The translations under genes and the position numbers were made by a program. Positions 48,797 to 59,041 of a stretch of DNA of 64,000 bases are shown here, in pieces; the stretch's first letter is position 1; each line of letters opens with the position of its first letter. The DNA comes from Pelomicrobium methylotrophicum (lineage in GTDB: Bacteria; Pseudomonadota; Gammaproteobacteria; Burkholderiales; UBA6910): assembly GCF_008014345.1 (NCBI RefSeq), contig NZ_VPFL01000012.1:41007-105006 (forward strand). The letters are read 5' to 3'. The notes under the pieces were generated by a model, which saw only the letters and a list, made by a program, of their open reading frames with translations, ran no database searches and was not told where the DNA came from.

Positions 48797-49909
48797 ATGG
48801 ACATTGCAGAAACGATCATTTCAACTCTTTCTTCCGAGGCTGAATGGAGCCACCGGATCTCCGATTTCCATGCCAAGGAAGGCGCGCCCCTTGTCGCCCG
48901 CACGCCGGGCGGTTTTCGTCGCGTGAGCGAGGAACCCGTCACGGCCGACGACATCGAGGCGTTTCTCTCCGCTTCGACGGTGACCGGAACGGACCTGCGG
49001 GCGTATTTGCGCGACCGCGGCGGCGGCTTCCAGGCGTCATGTACACTGGGGACCGCGGGCCGGCTGCGGCTGTCGGTCTACGAGGAGGGCGGGAAGTCGC
49101 GGCGCATCGCCATTTCCATGCGGGTGCTGCCCATGGAGGTGCCTGAGCTCGACGTTCTCGGGCTTCCTCTGGCGGCCATCCGCATGGGCACGGAAAAAAG
49201 CAAGGGGCTTCTGCTCATCACCGGCCCGACAGGGGCAGGCAAGACCACGACCTTGGCGGGGATCCTGAACAGGATCAATTCGAGCCGCCCGGCTCACATC
49301 CTGACGATCGAGGATCCCATCGAATACGTGCTGCGTTCCCGTCGCTCGCTCATTTCCCAGCGGGAAGTGGGGGTGAACGTATCCGCGTTCGGGACGGCCA
49401 TTACCGATGCCCTGCGCCAGCGTCCGGACGTGATCGCCATCGGCGAGGTGCTGGACCATGACACTGTGGAGGCGATGCTGCGCGCGGCTGATTCCGGTCA
49501 CCTCGTGATCGCCACGATGCACACCCGTAACGTCGACGACTCCATCGGGCGCCTCCTGGGCTTCTACGCCGGGCACGAATACAACCAGAAGCTTGCGCTT
49601 CTGGCTTCCTGTTTGATCGGTGTCGTCTCGCAGGCGCTGGTGCCGTCCAGCGACGAGACGCGCTACGTGCTCGCCACAGAGGTTCTGGTCAACAATCCTG
49701 CCAGCGCCTCTTATATCCGGGAGGGGAAGGTCCACATGCTTCGGAATCTTATTCGGCAGGGCCGCTCCGAGGGAATGCACACGCTCAACCAGTCCCTCGC
49801 GCAGCTCGTCAACGAACGCAGGATTTCGCCGAAGAACGCTTTCTACGCCGCCTACGACGACGCGGAGCTTGCGCAGCTTACGGGCGTGTCGCCGCAGCGG
49901 ACGTTCTGA
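48797..49909 (+). CDS. PilT/TraJ-like type IVb pilus ATPase
   Basis: 370 residues. Walker A LLITGPTGAGKTTTLAGILN, Asp box HILTIEDPIEY, Walker B DVIAIGEVLDHDTVEAMLRA and His box GHLVIATMHTRNVDDSIGRL, as in PilT-type retraction or assembly ATPases (plasmid TraJ family). It would power the type IVb pilus encoded at the other end of the element, or signal between pilus and transfer. Preceded by the 28-bp repeats, so it may share regulation with the gene after 19912. Confidence 0.9.
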   Translation: MDIAETIISTLSSEAEWSHRISDFHAKEGAPLVARTPGGFRRVSEEPVTADDIEAFLSASTVTGTDLRAYLRDRGGGFQASCTLGTAGRLRLSVYEEGGKSRRIAISMRVLPMEVPELDVLGLPLAAIRMGTEKSKGLLLITGPTGAGKTTTLAGILNRINSSRPAHILTIEDPIEYVLRSRRSLISQREVGVNVSAFGTAITDALRQRPDVIAIGEVLDHDTVEAMLRAADSGHLVIATMHTRNVDDSIGRLLGFYAGHEYNQKLALLASCLIGVVSQALVPSSDETRYVLATEVLVNNPASASYIREGKVHMLRNLIRQGRSEGMHTLNQSLAQLVNERRISPKNAFYAAYDDAELAQLTGVSPQRTF

Positions 49910-49940
49910 TGCGGCGCACGGAATTGTCTGAATTTGGAAT

Positions 49941-50138
49941 ATGAAGATGACAAGCATTGAATCAGAGGATCGGATCGTATGGCGCGCTGATCTTTGCCGG
50001 CAGCTCAACGTCAGCAAAGAGACCATCCGCAGGTGGCTGAAGGCAGGACACCTTCCGCCGCCCGACATCAGTCTGTCTCGCCGCACTCTTGGATGGAGGC
50101 TTTCGACGCTGCGGCGGGCAGGAATCAATCTGCCGTGA
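49941..50138 (+). CDS. AlpA/Xis-like excisionase
   Basis: 65 residues with a MerR/AlpA-type helix-turn-helix: WRADLCRQLNVSKETIRRWL, KAGHLPPPDISLSRRTLGWR. Such proteins next to an integrase bend the attachment DNA and favour excision. It converges on the integrase gene and overlaps its 3' end by 14 bp. Small size and location fit a recombination directionality factor. Confidence 0.75.
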   Translation: MKMTSIESEDRIVWRADLCRQLNVSKETIRRWLKAGHLPPPDISLSRRTLGWRLSTLRRAGINLP

Positions 50139-51288
50139 ACGAATCAAGCCAATTGGCCCAGTCTTGGAGCATGCGGCGACGCTCATCAAGGTACTGAGCG
50201 CGGTTATAAGCCGCCCGTACCGCATCGCCTGGCACATGCGCCAGCTGTCTCTCAATTGCATCTGCACTGTATCCACGCTCGTTCGCCCAGGTGCTAGCAA
50301 CTGCACGCCAGCCGTGCCCTGTCATCTTTCCCTTGTACCCGAGACGGTAGAGAAGGTACAAAATGGCATTCTCGCTCATTGGCCGGTCAAGACGATTCTC
50401 AGCGGCAAAGACGTACTTGCTTCCCCTAGACCTGTCACGCATTTTGTTCAAGACGGCGAGCGCCTGCATAGAGAGCGGCACAAGATGATCTCGCCGTCGC
50501 TTCATCTTTCCTGCCGGTATGATCCAAATGGCAGCATGTTCGTCGATCTCGCTCCATTCCATGAAGCGAAGCTCAGAAGTGCGAGTCCATGTGTAGGCGA
50601 GGAGCCTGCACGCGAGAACGCTGTTCAGATCGCCTTCTAGCGCCATGCGGCGCATTAGTTCAGGCACTTCTCGTAGCTCAAGCGCCGCCATGTGCTGTAC
50701 AGGCGCGCGCCCAAACGCCTTTTCAGGCCGGATCATGGCAGCAGGGTTGACCGACGCAAACCCATGCTCCATCGCCCACTCAAATACCTGGGATGCCCAC
50801 ATTCTGATCTTGCGCACGTAAACATGGTGTCCCGCTGCGTCCACGCGCCTGAGCTCGGCCATCAACCGGTCCCGGTCGATTTCAACTAGGGCAAGGTCGC
50901 CAAGGGCCGGCATTAGATGCAACTCAAGCCCACGCAAGGCATTGGCCCGGTACGACTCGGACACATCCATCCGCCCGGACCAGTATTCAACCACCGCTTG
51001 CCTGAACGTGACCTTCTTTGCCCTGCGAGGAGCCATTGGATCGCCTCCGGCAAGCAAGGCCGCCTTTGCTTCGGCGCGCTTGCGCCTGGCTTCCGACAGC
51101 GAGACCTGCGGATACGGACCCAAGCTCATCGTCTTCGGCTTGCCTTGCACGCGATAGGCGAGCCTCCAGACCTTTGCGCCCTTTGGAGAGACCCAAAGAT
51201 GGAGCCCACCGCCATCGAAGAGCTTGCGCGGCTTATTCTCAGCCCTAGCAGCCCTGCATTGGGCATCAGTGAGCCGATTTGTAGGCAT
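50125..51288 (-). CDS. tyrosine recombinase integrase (P4 family)
   Basis: 387 residues. N-terminal arm-binding domain (MPTNRLTDAQCRAARAENKP, DGGGLHLWVSPKGAKVWRL), a SAM-like core-binding domain (residues 90-180) and the catalytic domain with Arg in YTWTRTSELRFMEW, HGWRAVAST (His and Arg) and the Tyr in RAAYNRAQYLDERRRM. It is typical of integrases that target tRNA genes. Its start is 177 bp from the 3' end of tRNA-Ser(GCU). This marks one boundary of the ICE. Confidence 0.93.
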   Translation of the reverse strand: MPTNRLTDAQCRAARAENKPRKLFDGGGLHLWVSPKGAKVWRLAYRVQGKPKTMSLGPYPQVSLSEARRKRAEAKAALLAGGDPMAPRRAKKVTFRQAVVEYWSGRMDVSESYRANALRGLELHLMPALGDLALVEIDRDRLMAELRRVDAAGHHVYVRKIRMWASQVFEWAMEHGFASVNPAAMIRPEKAFGRAPVQHMAALELREVPELMRRMALEGDLNSVLACRLLAYTWTRTSELRFMEWSEIDEHAAIWIIPAGKMKRRRDHLVPLSMQALAVLNKMRDRSRGSKYVFAAENRLDRPMSENAILYLLYRLGYKGKMTGHGWRAVASTWANERGYSADAIERQLAHVPGDAVRAAYNRAQYLDERRRMLQDWANWLDSFTAD

Positions 51289-51465
51289 CTTGGGGCAATA
51301 GCCGTTTCAGTACCTACACCGATACCTACAAGCTATGCGTGTTCTACCGTGGTTTTTGTTTGCTTTCGTAAGGCTAATGTTGCCGAATTTTCGTCGTAAT
51401 GCCCTAAAAACTCAAGTATTTTTGTGCGTTGGTATGGGCATTTGGTGTGTCATGTGGTATGTTTT
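51289..51465. other. attachment region between integrase and tRNA-Ser
   Basis: Holds the integrase promoter region and the expected attachment site at the tRNA 3' end. AT-rich bits (TTTTCGTCGTAATG, AAACTCAAGTATTTTT) would suit arm sites. I cannot delimit the core because the other junction lies outside the window; the core should include the 3' part of the tRNA T-arm and acceptor stem (51466-51490). Confidence 0.6.
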
Positions 51466-51559
51466 TGGCGGAGAGAGAGGGATTCGAACCCTCGATACGG
51501 GTTTAAGCCCGTATAACGCCTTAGCAGGGCGCCCCCTTCGGCCTCTCGGGCATCTCTCC
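51466..51559 (-). tRNA. tRNA-Ser (GCU anticodon), probable ICE integration site
   Basis: 94 nt with encoded CCA. The 5' end reads GGAGAGATGCCCGAGAGGCC, with the anticodon loop CTGCTAA (anticodon GCT), a long variable arm (TACGGGCTTAAACCCGTA), TTCGAAT T-loop and TCTCTCC acceptor end. Integrase adjacent to its 3' end and ordinary chromosomal genes on the 5' side show the element lies downstream of this gene. Confidence 0.95.
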
Positions 51560-51753
51560 GTTTTTGACCCGACGCGTTCCTCCGCTCGACGTCCCCGTGC
51601 CCTCGGGAGGCGCTGCGCGCCCCGCCACCGGCGAACGGTTTCCGGCCTCAGCCCCTCAGGACGACGCTTTGCCAGCCCTTCCGTCTCGCGCCCCCTGAGC
51701 ACCCGGATCACGCGTGCGTAAACGCGTAGGATAGCGGCCTCCTCCTGCCGCGG

Positions 51754-52992
51754 TCAAACCACCTGCCGCGGCTGGTCGAGATCGAAAGCCTTGTGGAGGG
51801 CGCGCACCGCCAGCTCCATGTACTTGTCCTCGACCACCACCGAGATCTTGATCTCCGAGGTGGAGATCATCTGGATGTTGATCCCCTCCTCGGCGAGGGT
51901 GCGGAACATCTTGCTGGCGATGCCCACGTGGGAACGCATTCCCACTCCCACCACCGATACCTTGGCGATCTTGTCGTCGCCCGTGACGCCAGCGGCGCCA
52001 ATGTGGGGCGCCACCTGCTCCTGGAGAATCTTCATCGCCTTGTGGTACTCGTTGCGGTGAACCGTGAACGAGAGGTCCGTCATGCCATCGTGCCCCACGT
52101 TCTGGACGATCATGTCCACGTCGATGTTAGCGTCGGCGATCGGCCCCAGGATCTGGTAAGCGATACCTGGCCGGTCAGGGACATTGAGCACGGTGATCTT
52201 GGCCTCATCGCGGTTGAACGCGATGCCGGAGATGATTGCCTGTTCCATCTTCTCGTCTTCCTCGAACGTTATCAGCGTGCCCTCACCGTCCTCCTCAAAG
52301 CTGGAAAGCACGCGCAGCCGCACCTTGTACTTGCCCGCGAACTCCACCGAGCGGATCTGGAGCACCTTCGACCCCAGGCTCGCCATTTCCAGCATTTCCT
52401 CGAACGTGATGCACTTTAAACGCCGTGCCTCCGGCACAATGCGCGGATCGGTGGTGTAGACGCCGTCCACGTCCGTGTAGATCTGGCACTCGTCCGCCTT
52501 GAGCGCCGCCGCCAGTGCCACAGCCGTCGTATCGGAGCCGCCCCGCCCCAGCGTGGTGATGTTGCCCTCCTCGTCCACACCCTGGAATCCAGCCACCACG
52601 ACGACGGCGCCCCCTTCGAGATCCCGGCGGATTTTCTCCTCGTCGATTCTCAGGATCCGCGCCTTCGTAAACGCGCTGTCGGTCAGGATGCGGACCTGCG
52701 CCCCCGTATAGCTGCGCGCCTTGAGGCCCAAATCCATCAGCGCCATGGAAAGCAGCGCGATGGTGACCTGCTCGCCCGTGGAAACCATGACGTCGAGCTC
52801 CCTGGGGTCGGGGTGCGCCTGGATCTCCCGCGCCAGGGCGATCAGCCGATTGGTCTCGCCAGCCATGGCGGACACCACCACGACGAGCTGATGTCCCTGG
52901 GCGTGGAATCTTGCGACCCGGCGGGCCACATTTTTAATGCGTTCGGTGGTCCCGACGGAGGTCCCACCATATTTTTGGACAATGAGTGCCAC
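51754..52992 (-). CDS. lysC: aspartate kinase
   Basis: 412 residues. Kinase domain start [20 protein letters not shown], then [20 protein letters not shown] and [20 protein letters not shown]; two C-terminal ACT domains ([20 protein letters not shown] and [20 protein letters not shown]) for feedback by lysine and/or threonine. It makes aspartyl phosphate, first step to Lys, Met, Thr and diaminopimelate. The tRNA-Ser next to it is the arrangement common in betaproteobacteria. Host gene. Confidence 0.97.
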   Translation of the reverse strand: MALIVQKYGGTSVGTTERIKNVARRVARFHAQGHQLVVVVSAMAGETNRLIALAREIQAHPDPRELDVMVSTGEQVTIALLSMALMDLGLKARSYTGAQVRILTDSAFTKARILRIDEEKIRRDLEGGAVVVVAGFQGVDEEGNITTLGRGGSDTTAVALAAALKADECQIYTDVDGVYTTDPRIVPEARRLKCITFEEMLEMASLGSKVLQIRSVEFAGKYKVRLRVLSSFEEDGEGTLITFEEDEKMEQAIISGIAFNRDEAKITVLNVPDRPGIAYQILGPIADANIDVDMIVQNVGHDGMTDLSFTVHRNEYHKAMKILQEQVAPHIGAAGVTGDDKIAKVSVVGVGMRSHVGIASKMFRTLAEEGINIQMISTSEIKISVVVEDKYMELAVRALHKAFDLDQPRQVV

Positions 52993-53144
52993 GGTGATGC
53001 CGAACGAAAAAAAGCTGAATTGTAATGAATTTCGCCGCCAATGACGAGCATGTGCTCGCCCGCCTAGGGCTGGACGAGCGCCGTCAGAAGCGGCTCGAGG
53101 CTTGCGGCATATGAAAGCGTTCTCACCCTAGTGCAACAACCCCA

Positions 53145-53157
53145 GTTAACCGGTTAC
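53145..53157. promoter_or_regulatory. palindrome upstream of HTH regulator
   Basis: GTTAACCGGTTAC with a perfect 10-bp palindrome (TAACCGGTTA, 53147-53156), 64 bp before the regulator start. It could be its operator. The rest of the 53000-53219 gap shows no gene. Confidence 0.35.
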
Positions 53158-53219
53158 ACTATGCAGATTCATCCATTGGTCATCTTATTTTCCATCGCCC
53201 AACCAACAGGATCCAACCT

Positions 53220-53528
53220 ATGCCTGCTTCGACCCGTCTCGACAATCCTCGCCTCATTCGGCTCCGCCTCGGAATGAGCCAAACAGAGTTCTGGGGCAAG
53301 ATCGGCGTCACCCAGAGCGGAGGCTCCCGCTACGAAAGCGGGCGGCCCATGCCGCGGCCCGTGCGCGAGCTGCTCAGATTGGTCCACGTGGAGGGACTGG
53401 ACCTGAGCTCTGTGAACCGCCGTGACATCGAACTCATCCACTATCTGAGGCACTCCCGTCCGGCCCTGTACCGCGCTCTTCAGAAGGCAGCTCGCGACAA
53501 GCAGCGTCGCTCCAGCGCCGACCGCTGA
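53220..53528 (+). CDS. HTH (XRE-like) transcriptional regulator
   Basis: 102 residues. A helix-turn-helix near residues 15-40 (LRLGMSQTEFWGKIGVTQSG, SRYESGRPMP) is followed by a short helical tail (RRDIELIHYLRHSRPALYRA, basic end). Small regulator of this type is often autoregulatory. Target unknown. It converges on the radical SAM gene. Host gene. Confidence 0.7.
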   Translation: MPASTRLDNPRLIRLRLGMSQTEFWGKIGVTQSGGSRYESGRPMPRPVRELLRLVHVEGLDLSSVNRRDIELIHYLRHSRPALYRALQKAARDKQRRSSADR

Positions 53529-54389
53529 TCAGGGGTTCCACTCGACCGCCAGGCCGAGGCGGCGGATTTCGTCCGCGAACCGCTGGCCCCAGGCGTCGCT
53601 CACCGGCGCAAGGCGGGGCGCCTCGGGTTGCATGGACGGCCGAGCGAGGCTGTAGAGAAGTATCCCTTTCAGCGGCACGCCGGTTCGCAGCATGTCCGCC
53701 AGGAAATCCAGGTACGCGGCCCGGTCGGCGGCGCTGGGAGGCTCTCCGTCCAGCAGGAACACGCTGGTCTGGATCCAGGTGGGGCACAGCCGCGCCGCGA
53801 TTTCCAGGTTGGCCCGTAGCCGTGCCGGTCCCATGCCGGTGTGATTGATGCGCTCGAGGCCCGCTCGCGTCGCACTGTCCAACTTGAACCACACCTCTCC
53901 GTTGAGTTCCCGCATCCGGACAAGCCCCCGTTGCACGGCGGCGCGATGCATCAAGCTGCCGTTGGTGATGAGAACCAGCTTGGTTTCGGGAGGCACCGGG
54001 ACCTCGCGCATCACCCGGCCCACCGTCTCCACGACCCGGTCGAACTCCCGGGCGCTCGTCGGCTCTCCGTTGCCCGAAAGCGCCACATCATTGAGCCTTT
54101 GCATGCCTGCCGGCACTGCCCGCTGCAGGAAGTCGCCATGGACCACCTCCGCCAGGAACGCCCGCAGTTCCTGCTCCAGCTGCTTAAATTCCACCGCAGG
54201 CGCCGCCCCGCGCACGAGACCGGGCACCTGGCAGTAGATGCACCGCCAGTTGCACGCGCTATTGGTATTCAGGTTGATGCCCACCGACAATCCCCGGGCG
54301 CGGCGGGACACGACCGGATACACGTATGTGAGGCCGGCTGCGCTCCGATCATGGTCAATGGTGGTAAGTGTCCTGGGTGCCGTTGCCAC
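53529..54389 (-). CDS. radical SAM protein
   Basis: 286 residues. Iron-sulphur motif CNWRCIYC (residues 46-53), then VALSGNGEPTSAREFDRVVE (GNGEPT, seen in the activase/wyosine-like group) and LVLITNGSLMHR. The fold after the core is the usual half barrel, ending LAPVSDAWGQRFADEIRR. Substrate not identified. Divergent from queD by 72 bp. Host gene. Confidence 0.8.
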   Translation of the reverse strand: MATAPRTLTTIDHDRSAAGLTYVYPVVSRRARGLSVGINLNTNSACNWRCIYCQVPGLVRGAAPAVEFKQLEQELRAFLAEVVHGDFLQRAVPAGMQRLNDVALSGNGEPTSAREFDRVVETVGRVMREVPVPPETKLVLITNGSLMHRAAVQRGLVRMRELNGEVWFKLDSATRAGLERINHTGMGPARLRANLEIAARLCPTWIQTSVFLLDGEPPSAADRAAYLDFLADMLRTGVPLKGILLYSLARPSMQPEAPRLAPVSDAWGQRFADEIRRLGLAVEWNP

Positions 54390-54461
54390 GCTGCGCTTCC
54401 TTCCGCCCGGAAGTCCCGTTCGTCAGTGCTATAATCCTGATTTCAATAATGGCCTTGGTCC

Positions 54462-54932
54462 ATGCTCATCACCCGCCGCCTGGAATTCGACGCCGGCCAT
54501 CGCATTCCCAACCATTCCAGCAACTGCCGCCACCTCCATGGGCACCGGTATGCCCTTGAGGTGACGCTCTCCGGAAACATTATCACCAGCGAAGGCGCCC
54601 CCGAACAGGGCATGGTCATGGACTTCGCCGAGGTCAAGGCCATCGCCCAGCGCCACGTGGTCGATGCGTGGGACCACGCCTTCCTCGTCTATGCCCAGGA
54701 CACCGTGGTGGTGGAGTTCCTGCGCTCCCTCCCCGGCCACAAGACGGTGGTACTGGCTGCGCCGCCCACGGCCGAAAATCTGGCGCTGGAAGCGTTCCGC
54801 ATCCTCGATGCCGCCTACCGGGACGTCTATGGCAATCAGCTGAAGCTGGAACGGGTGCGGGTCTACGAGACGCCGAATTGCTGGGCGGACGCGGTCAGAG
54901 GCCAGGACCCTTCCTTGCAGGGGAAAGGATAG
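54462..54932 (+). CDS. queD: 6-carboxy-tetrahydropterin synthase / 6-pyruvoyl-tetrahydropterin synthase family
   Basis: 156 residues: MLITRRLEFDAGHRIPNHSS, CRHLHGHRYALEVTLSGNI (zinc His residues HLHGH), MVMDFAEVKAIAQRHVVDAW, DHAFLVYAQDT and PTAENLALEAFRILDAAY, with the catalytic Cys near the N-terminus (NCRHLHGH). It acts in queuosine synthesis from GTP-derived dihydroneopterin triphosphate. Host gene. Confidence 0.9.
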   Translation: MLITRRLEFDAGHRIPNHSSNCRHLHGHRYALEVTLSGNIITSEGAPEQGMVMDFAEVKAIAQRHVVDAWDHAFLVYAQDTVVVEFLRSLPGHKTVVLAAPPTAENLALEAFRILDAAYRDVYGNQLKLERVRVYETPNCWADAVRGQDPSLQGKG

Positions 54933-55443
54933 GCAAGACGCGGAAAGGGGGAACGCGCACCTTCCAACAACCATCGGGCGCGGCCTCTGATTGAGGCCCC
55001 TCTTCCGGGCCTGTTCCTGCCCTCGCCTGTCGGAATGCGCCTGCCGCATTCCAGAGGCACCTGGTCGGCCCACCCTTTACCCACTCCTGCGGCCCGATGA
55101 CCGGACCGCTGAGGTCTCCTTCAGCGCTTGCCGGCTCATGCCCTTGCGCGCCCGGTCACACAAGCGACGATTCCATTCAACCTGCCACCTTTGCGCTTTC
55201 CGATCCCGGTCGGCGGGCACGGCAATGCCCCGCGTCCCCCCTCGTGTCCGTGACCACGGGAGAGGGGGTTCCAACCGCTCGGCGCGCGGCGCCGACCCGA
55301 AATCGCTCCGCAGGGGTTAACGCATAGATTAGGAATAAAAAAATAAATTTCTATTCTTTGTAATTATATAGCGTCCAGGTATCCTACCGCCTGATTCGCT
55401 GTCGCGGGGGCGGTGGGCTGTTGCCCATCAGCGCTTGGAAACC
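54933..55443. promoter_or_regulatory. 511-bp gap with AT-rich upstream region of cysJI
   Basis: No gene. The part 55329-55372 is markedly AT-rich (GGAATAAAAAAATAAATTTC, TTCTTTGTAATTATATAGCG) and lies 70-115 bp before the cysJ start. Such a block is what a CysB-type activator usually needs. The rest is ordinary GC-rich sequence with the hairpin-like GGTTCGAGC-free context; no further sites were found. Confidence 0.4.
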
Positions 55444-57255
55444 ATGAGCCGACTAGACGACTTGACCATTCCCTTGAGCAGGGAGAAAGCCGAAATCCTG
55501 CACCGGTTGGTGGAAGGGCTTTCGCCGGAACAGGTGGCATGGGTGAGCGGTTACCTGGCGGGGCTGCACGCCGCAGGCCAGCGCGCCGCCGTGGCCGCCC
55601 CCGACGCCCAGGGCGGGACCGAGGCGACGGTGCTGTTCGGCTCCCAAACCGGCAACGCGAAGGGCTTGGCCAAGCACCTCCAGGAGCGTCTGGTTCAGGC
55701 CGGCTTGCGCGCCAAGGTTGAGGACCTCGGCAGCTACAAGAAGAGCCAGCTCAAGCGGGAGCGTACCCTGCTCATCGTCACCAGCACCCACGGAGAAGGG
55801 GAGCCCCCGGACAATGCCAAAGAATTCCACGAGTTTCTGCTCAGCGACAAAGCGCCCCGGCTTCAGGGCTTGAAATATGCGGTGCTCGCCTTGGGCGACC
55901 GCAGTTACGAGCGCTTCTGCCAGACCGGCCGGGATTTCGATCTGCGGTTGGAGGCCTTGGGTGCCGAGCGGCTTCTGCCCCGCGCCGAATGCGATGTGGA
56001 TTACGAGGACACGGCTTCCGCCTGGATTGAAAGCGTTGTGCAAACGCTCGCTCTGCAGGCGCCCAAGGCCGCCACGCCGCCGGCCTCGGTCATCGGGTTG
56101 CCGACCGCACGACCGGCCGCCAGCGCGGCGCCCGCCTATACCCGCAAGAACCCTTATCCGGCCACCCTGGTGGAGAACATCACGATCACCGGACGCGGCT
56201 CCAGCAAGGAGGTGCGGCATCTCGAGCTCGCGATCGAGGGCTCGGGGCTCACCTTCGAGCCGGGGGACTCGCTGGGGGTCGTGCCCCGCAACTGCCCCAA
56301 GCTGGTGGCGGAAATCCTGGAAGCGCTCGCGCTCGACGGAGCCGAGCCGGTGAGCGGTCCCAAGGGCCAGGAGACGACGCTTGCCCAGGCCCTGACAAGC
56401 GACTACGAGATTACAACCCTTACCCGACCCTTTCTTGAGCGTTGGGCGGCCCTCTCCGGCGCCCGGGAGCTTGCGACACTGCTCAAGGAGGAGCGCCGGG
56501 AGCAACTGCGTCAGTTCCTGGTCGGGCGGGAAATCATCGACGTGCTCCAGCTCTACCCGGTTCGAGGCCTGACCGCCCGTGAATTCCTCCAGGCTTTGCG
56601 TCCGTTGCCGCCCCGCCTCTACTCCATCGCCTCCAGCCGCGAGGCCGATCCCGACGTGGTCCACCTCACCGTCGGTGTGGTCCGTTACGAAAGCCACGGG
56701 CGTACCCGCAAAGGGGTGGCTTCCACTTTCCTCGCGGAGCGGGCGGCCGAGGCAGGCACGGTGCCGGTCTACGTCCACGTCAACGACAATTTCCGTCTGC
56801 CGGCCGACTCGAATACGTCCATCATCATGGTGGGTGCGGGCACGGGTGTCGCGCCTTTCCGGGCCTTCGTCGAGCAGCGGCAGGTGACCGGCGCACGGGG
56901 TCGCAACTGGCTGATTTTCGGAGACCGCAACTTCCGCACCGATTTTCTCTATCAGCGGGAGTGGCTGGACTACCGCAAACAAGGGCTGCTCAAGATCGAC
57001 GTGGCTTTTTCTCGGGACGGGGAAACCAAGGACTACGTCCAACACCGGATGCTGGACCGAAGCCGCGAGCTCTACGCCTGGCTCGAGGAAGGGGCTCATT
57101 TCTATGTGTGCGGAGATGCGAGCCGCATGGCTCCTGACGTCCACGAGACGCTCGTCGAGGTGGTACGAAGGGAAGGCGGCCGCTCCAGGGACGACGCCGT
57201 CGCCTATGTCAAAGCGCTTCAGGCGGCCGGTCGCTATCAACGGGACGTGTACTGA
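55444..57255 (+). CDS. cysJ: sulfite reductase flavoprotein alpha-subunit
   Basis: 603 residues from the ATG at 55444; a TTG three codons earlier is less likely. Flavodoxin domain with [20 protein letters not shown] and [19 protein letters not shown], then the FAD and NADPH part with [46 protein letters not shown] and the C-terminal [19 protein letters not shown]. It moves electrons from NADPH to CysI. It overlaps cysI by one base (stop and start share ATGA-like junction). Host gene. Confidence 0.95.
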   Translation: MSRLDDLTIPLSREKAEILHRLVEGLSPEQVAWVSGYLAGLHAAGQRAAVAAPDAQGGTEATVLFGSQTGNAKGLAKHLQERLVQAGLRAKVEDLGSYKKSQLKRERTLLIVTSTHGEGEPPDNAKEFHEFLLSDKAPRLQGLKYAVLALGDRSYERFCQTGRDFDLRLEALGAERLLPRAECDVDYEDTASAWIESVVQTLALQAPKAATPPASVIGLPTARPAASAAPAYTRKNPYPATLVENITITGRGSSKEVRHLELAIEGSGLTFEPGDSLGVVPRNCPKLVAEILEALALDGAEPVSGPKGQETTLAQALTSDYEITTLTRPFLERWAALSGARELATLLKEERREQLRQFLVGREIIDVLQLYPVRGLTAREFLQALRPLPPRLYSIASSREADPDVVHLTVGVVRYESHGRTRKGVASTFLAERAAEAGTVPVYVHVNDNFRLPADSNTSIIMVGAGTGVAPFRAFVEQRQVTGARGRNWLIFGDRNFRTDFLYQREWLDYRKQGLLKIDVAFSRDGETKDYVQHRMLDRSRELYAWLEEGAHFYVCGDASRMAPDVHETLVEVVRREGGRSRDDAVAYVKALQAAGRYQRDVY

Positions 57256-58967
57256 TGGGCGAACCCTTGACCCCGGATCTCAAGCTCACCGCCGAGGAAG
57301 CCCTCAAGGAAGCGAGCAATTTCCTGCGAGGAACCATCGCCGTCGGCCTCGACGATCCCGTCACGGGGGCGCTTTCCGAGGAGGACGCCAAGCTCCTCAA
57401 GTTCCACGGGAGCTACCAGCAGGACGATCGGGACTTGCGCGTTGAGCGCCAGCGCCAGAAGTTGGAGCCCGCCTACCTCTTCATGGTGCGGGTGCGCATG
57501 CCGGGGGGCGTGTGCACGCCCGCGCAATGGCTTGCGATGGACGCGCTCGCGCGCAGCCACGCCAACGGGACCCTGCGCATCACCACGCGCCAGACTTTCC
57601 AGTTTCACGGGGTGTTGAAGCGCCATTTGAAGCCTCTCATCGCGGGCATCAATCAAGCGCTGCTCAACACCCTGGCGGCTTGCGGCGACGTCAACCGTAA
57701 CGTGATCTGCCACAACAACCCCTACCTCACACCGGTGCACGGGGAAGTCTATCGCCTCGCCCGCGCCATCAGCGACCATCTGCTGCCCCGCACCCGGGCC
57801 TACCGGGAGCTATGGTTGGACGAAAAGCCCAGCGCCGATACGGTGCCGGATGAGGAGCCCCTCTACGGGCCCACCTACCTTCCGCGCAAGTTCAAGATCG
57901 GCCTCGCCGTCCCGCCCGTCAACGATGTGGATGTGTTCGCCCAGGACTTGGGCTTCATCGCGGTCGCCGAGGGCGCGCGGCTGGTCGGCTTCAACGTGGC
58001 CGTGGGCGGCGGAATGGGCATGAGCCACGGGGATCCCGCAACCTATCCGCGCCTGGCGGAGGTGATCGGCTTCTGCCCGCCGGAGAAGGCCGTCCAGGTC
58101 GCCGAGGAAGTGGTGAAGGTCCAGCGGGACTATGGAGACCGGACCAACCGCAAGCACGCCCGGCTCAAGTACACCATTGACGACCGGGGCGTCGCCTGGT
58201 TCAGGCACACGCTGGAGCAGCGCCTCGGCTGGCGTCTCGGGGAACCACGGCCCTTCCGCTTCGAGCGCACCGGCGACGGCTACGGCTGGGTTCAGGGCCG
58301 CGACGGGCGCTGGCACCTCACGCTTTTCATCATGAGCGGGCGCGTGAAGGACACGCAGGAGGTGCGCCTGATGACAGCCTTGCGCGAGGTCGCGAAGTTC
58401 CACGACGGGGACTTCCGCCTCACCGCCAACCAGAACGTCATCATCGCCAACGTCAAGCCGGCAAACAAGGCCCGCATCGACGAGCTCCTGCAGGCACACG
58501 GCGTGAGCCTGCAGGAGGACATGAGCGCTTTGCGGCTCAACGCCCTTTCCTGCGTGGCCTTGCCCACCTGTGGGCTGGCCATGGCGGAGAGCGAGCGTTG
58601 GCTTCCGGACCTCGTCGAGCGCCTCGAGCGCCTGCTGGAGCGGCTGGGGCTCAAGGAGGAGCCGATCCTGCTGCGCGTCACCGGCTGTCCCAACGGTTGC
58701 GCGCGGCCTTATCTCGCCGAGATCGGGCTCGTAGGCAAGAGCCTGGGCCGGTACAACCTCTACCTGGGCGCGGACTTCGCCGGCGAGCGACTCAACCAGC
58801 TCTATCGGGAAAACGTGGCGCAGGAGGAAGTGGTGGACGTCCTTGCCCCGCTCCTGGAGCACTACGCCCGGGAGCGGCGAAAAGCAGAGCATTTCGGCGA
58901 CTTCGTGATCCGTGCCGGCTACGTCAAACCCGTGCGCAACGGCAAGGCGTTCCACGACGCGGCCTGA
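57255..58967 (+). CDS. cysI: sulfite reductase hemoprotein beta-subunit
   Basis: 570 residues. Sirohaem and iron-sulphur cluster ligands: CVALPTC (C-x5-C) and GCPNGC (C-x3-C) near residues 430-480. Repeats typical of sulfite/nitrite reductases are present ([54 protein letters not shown]). It reduces sulfite to sulfide for Cys synthesis. Host gene, operon with cysJ. Confidence 0.95.
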   Translation: MGEPLTPDLKLTAEEALKEASNFLRGTIAVGLDDPVTGALSEEDAKLLKFHGSYQQDDRDLRVERQRQKLEPAYLFMVRVRMPGGVCTPAQWLAMDALARSHANGTLRITTRQTFQFHGVLKRHLKPLIAGINQALLNTLAACGDVNRNVICHNNPYLTPVHGEVYRLARAISDHLLPRTRAYRELWLDEKPSADTVPDEEPLYGPTYLPRKFKIGLAVPPVNDVDVFAQDLGFIAVAEGARLVGFNVAVGGGMGMSHGDPATYPRLAEVIGFCPPEKAVQVAEEVVKVQRDYGDRTNRKHARLKYTIDDRGVAWFRHTLEQRLGWRLGEPRPFRFERTGDGYGWVQGRDGRWHLTLFIMSGRVKDTQEVRLMTALREVAKFHDGDFRLTANQNVIIANVKPANKARIDELLQAHGVSLQEDMSALRLNALSCVALPTCGLAMAESERWLPDLVERLERLLERLGLKEEPILLRVTGCPNGCARPYLAEIGLVGKSLGRYNLYLGADFAGERLNQLYRENVAQEEVVDVLAPLLEHYARERRKAEHFGDFVIRAGYVKPVRNGKAFHDAA

Positions 58968-59041
58968 CCGCCTCTGCCGTGCTTTCCAATCCGCCGGCCT
59001 GGGAGGCCGGCGATATCGCAACCGACCAGAAGGAGAAACCC

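Noticed and set aside
55453..57240. 595-codon minus-strand frame opposite cysJ
   Set aside because: Antisense shadow; cysJ motifs and the operon with cysI fix the coding strand.
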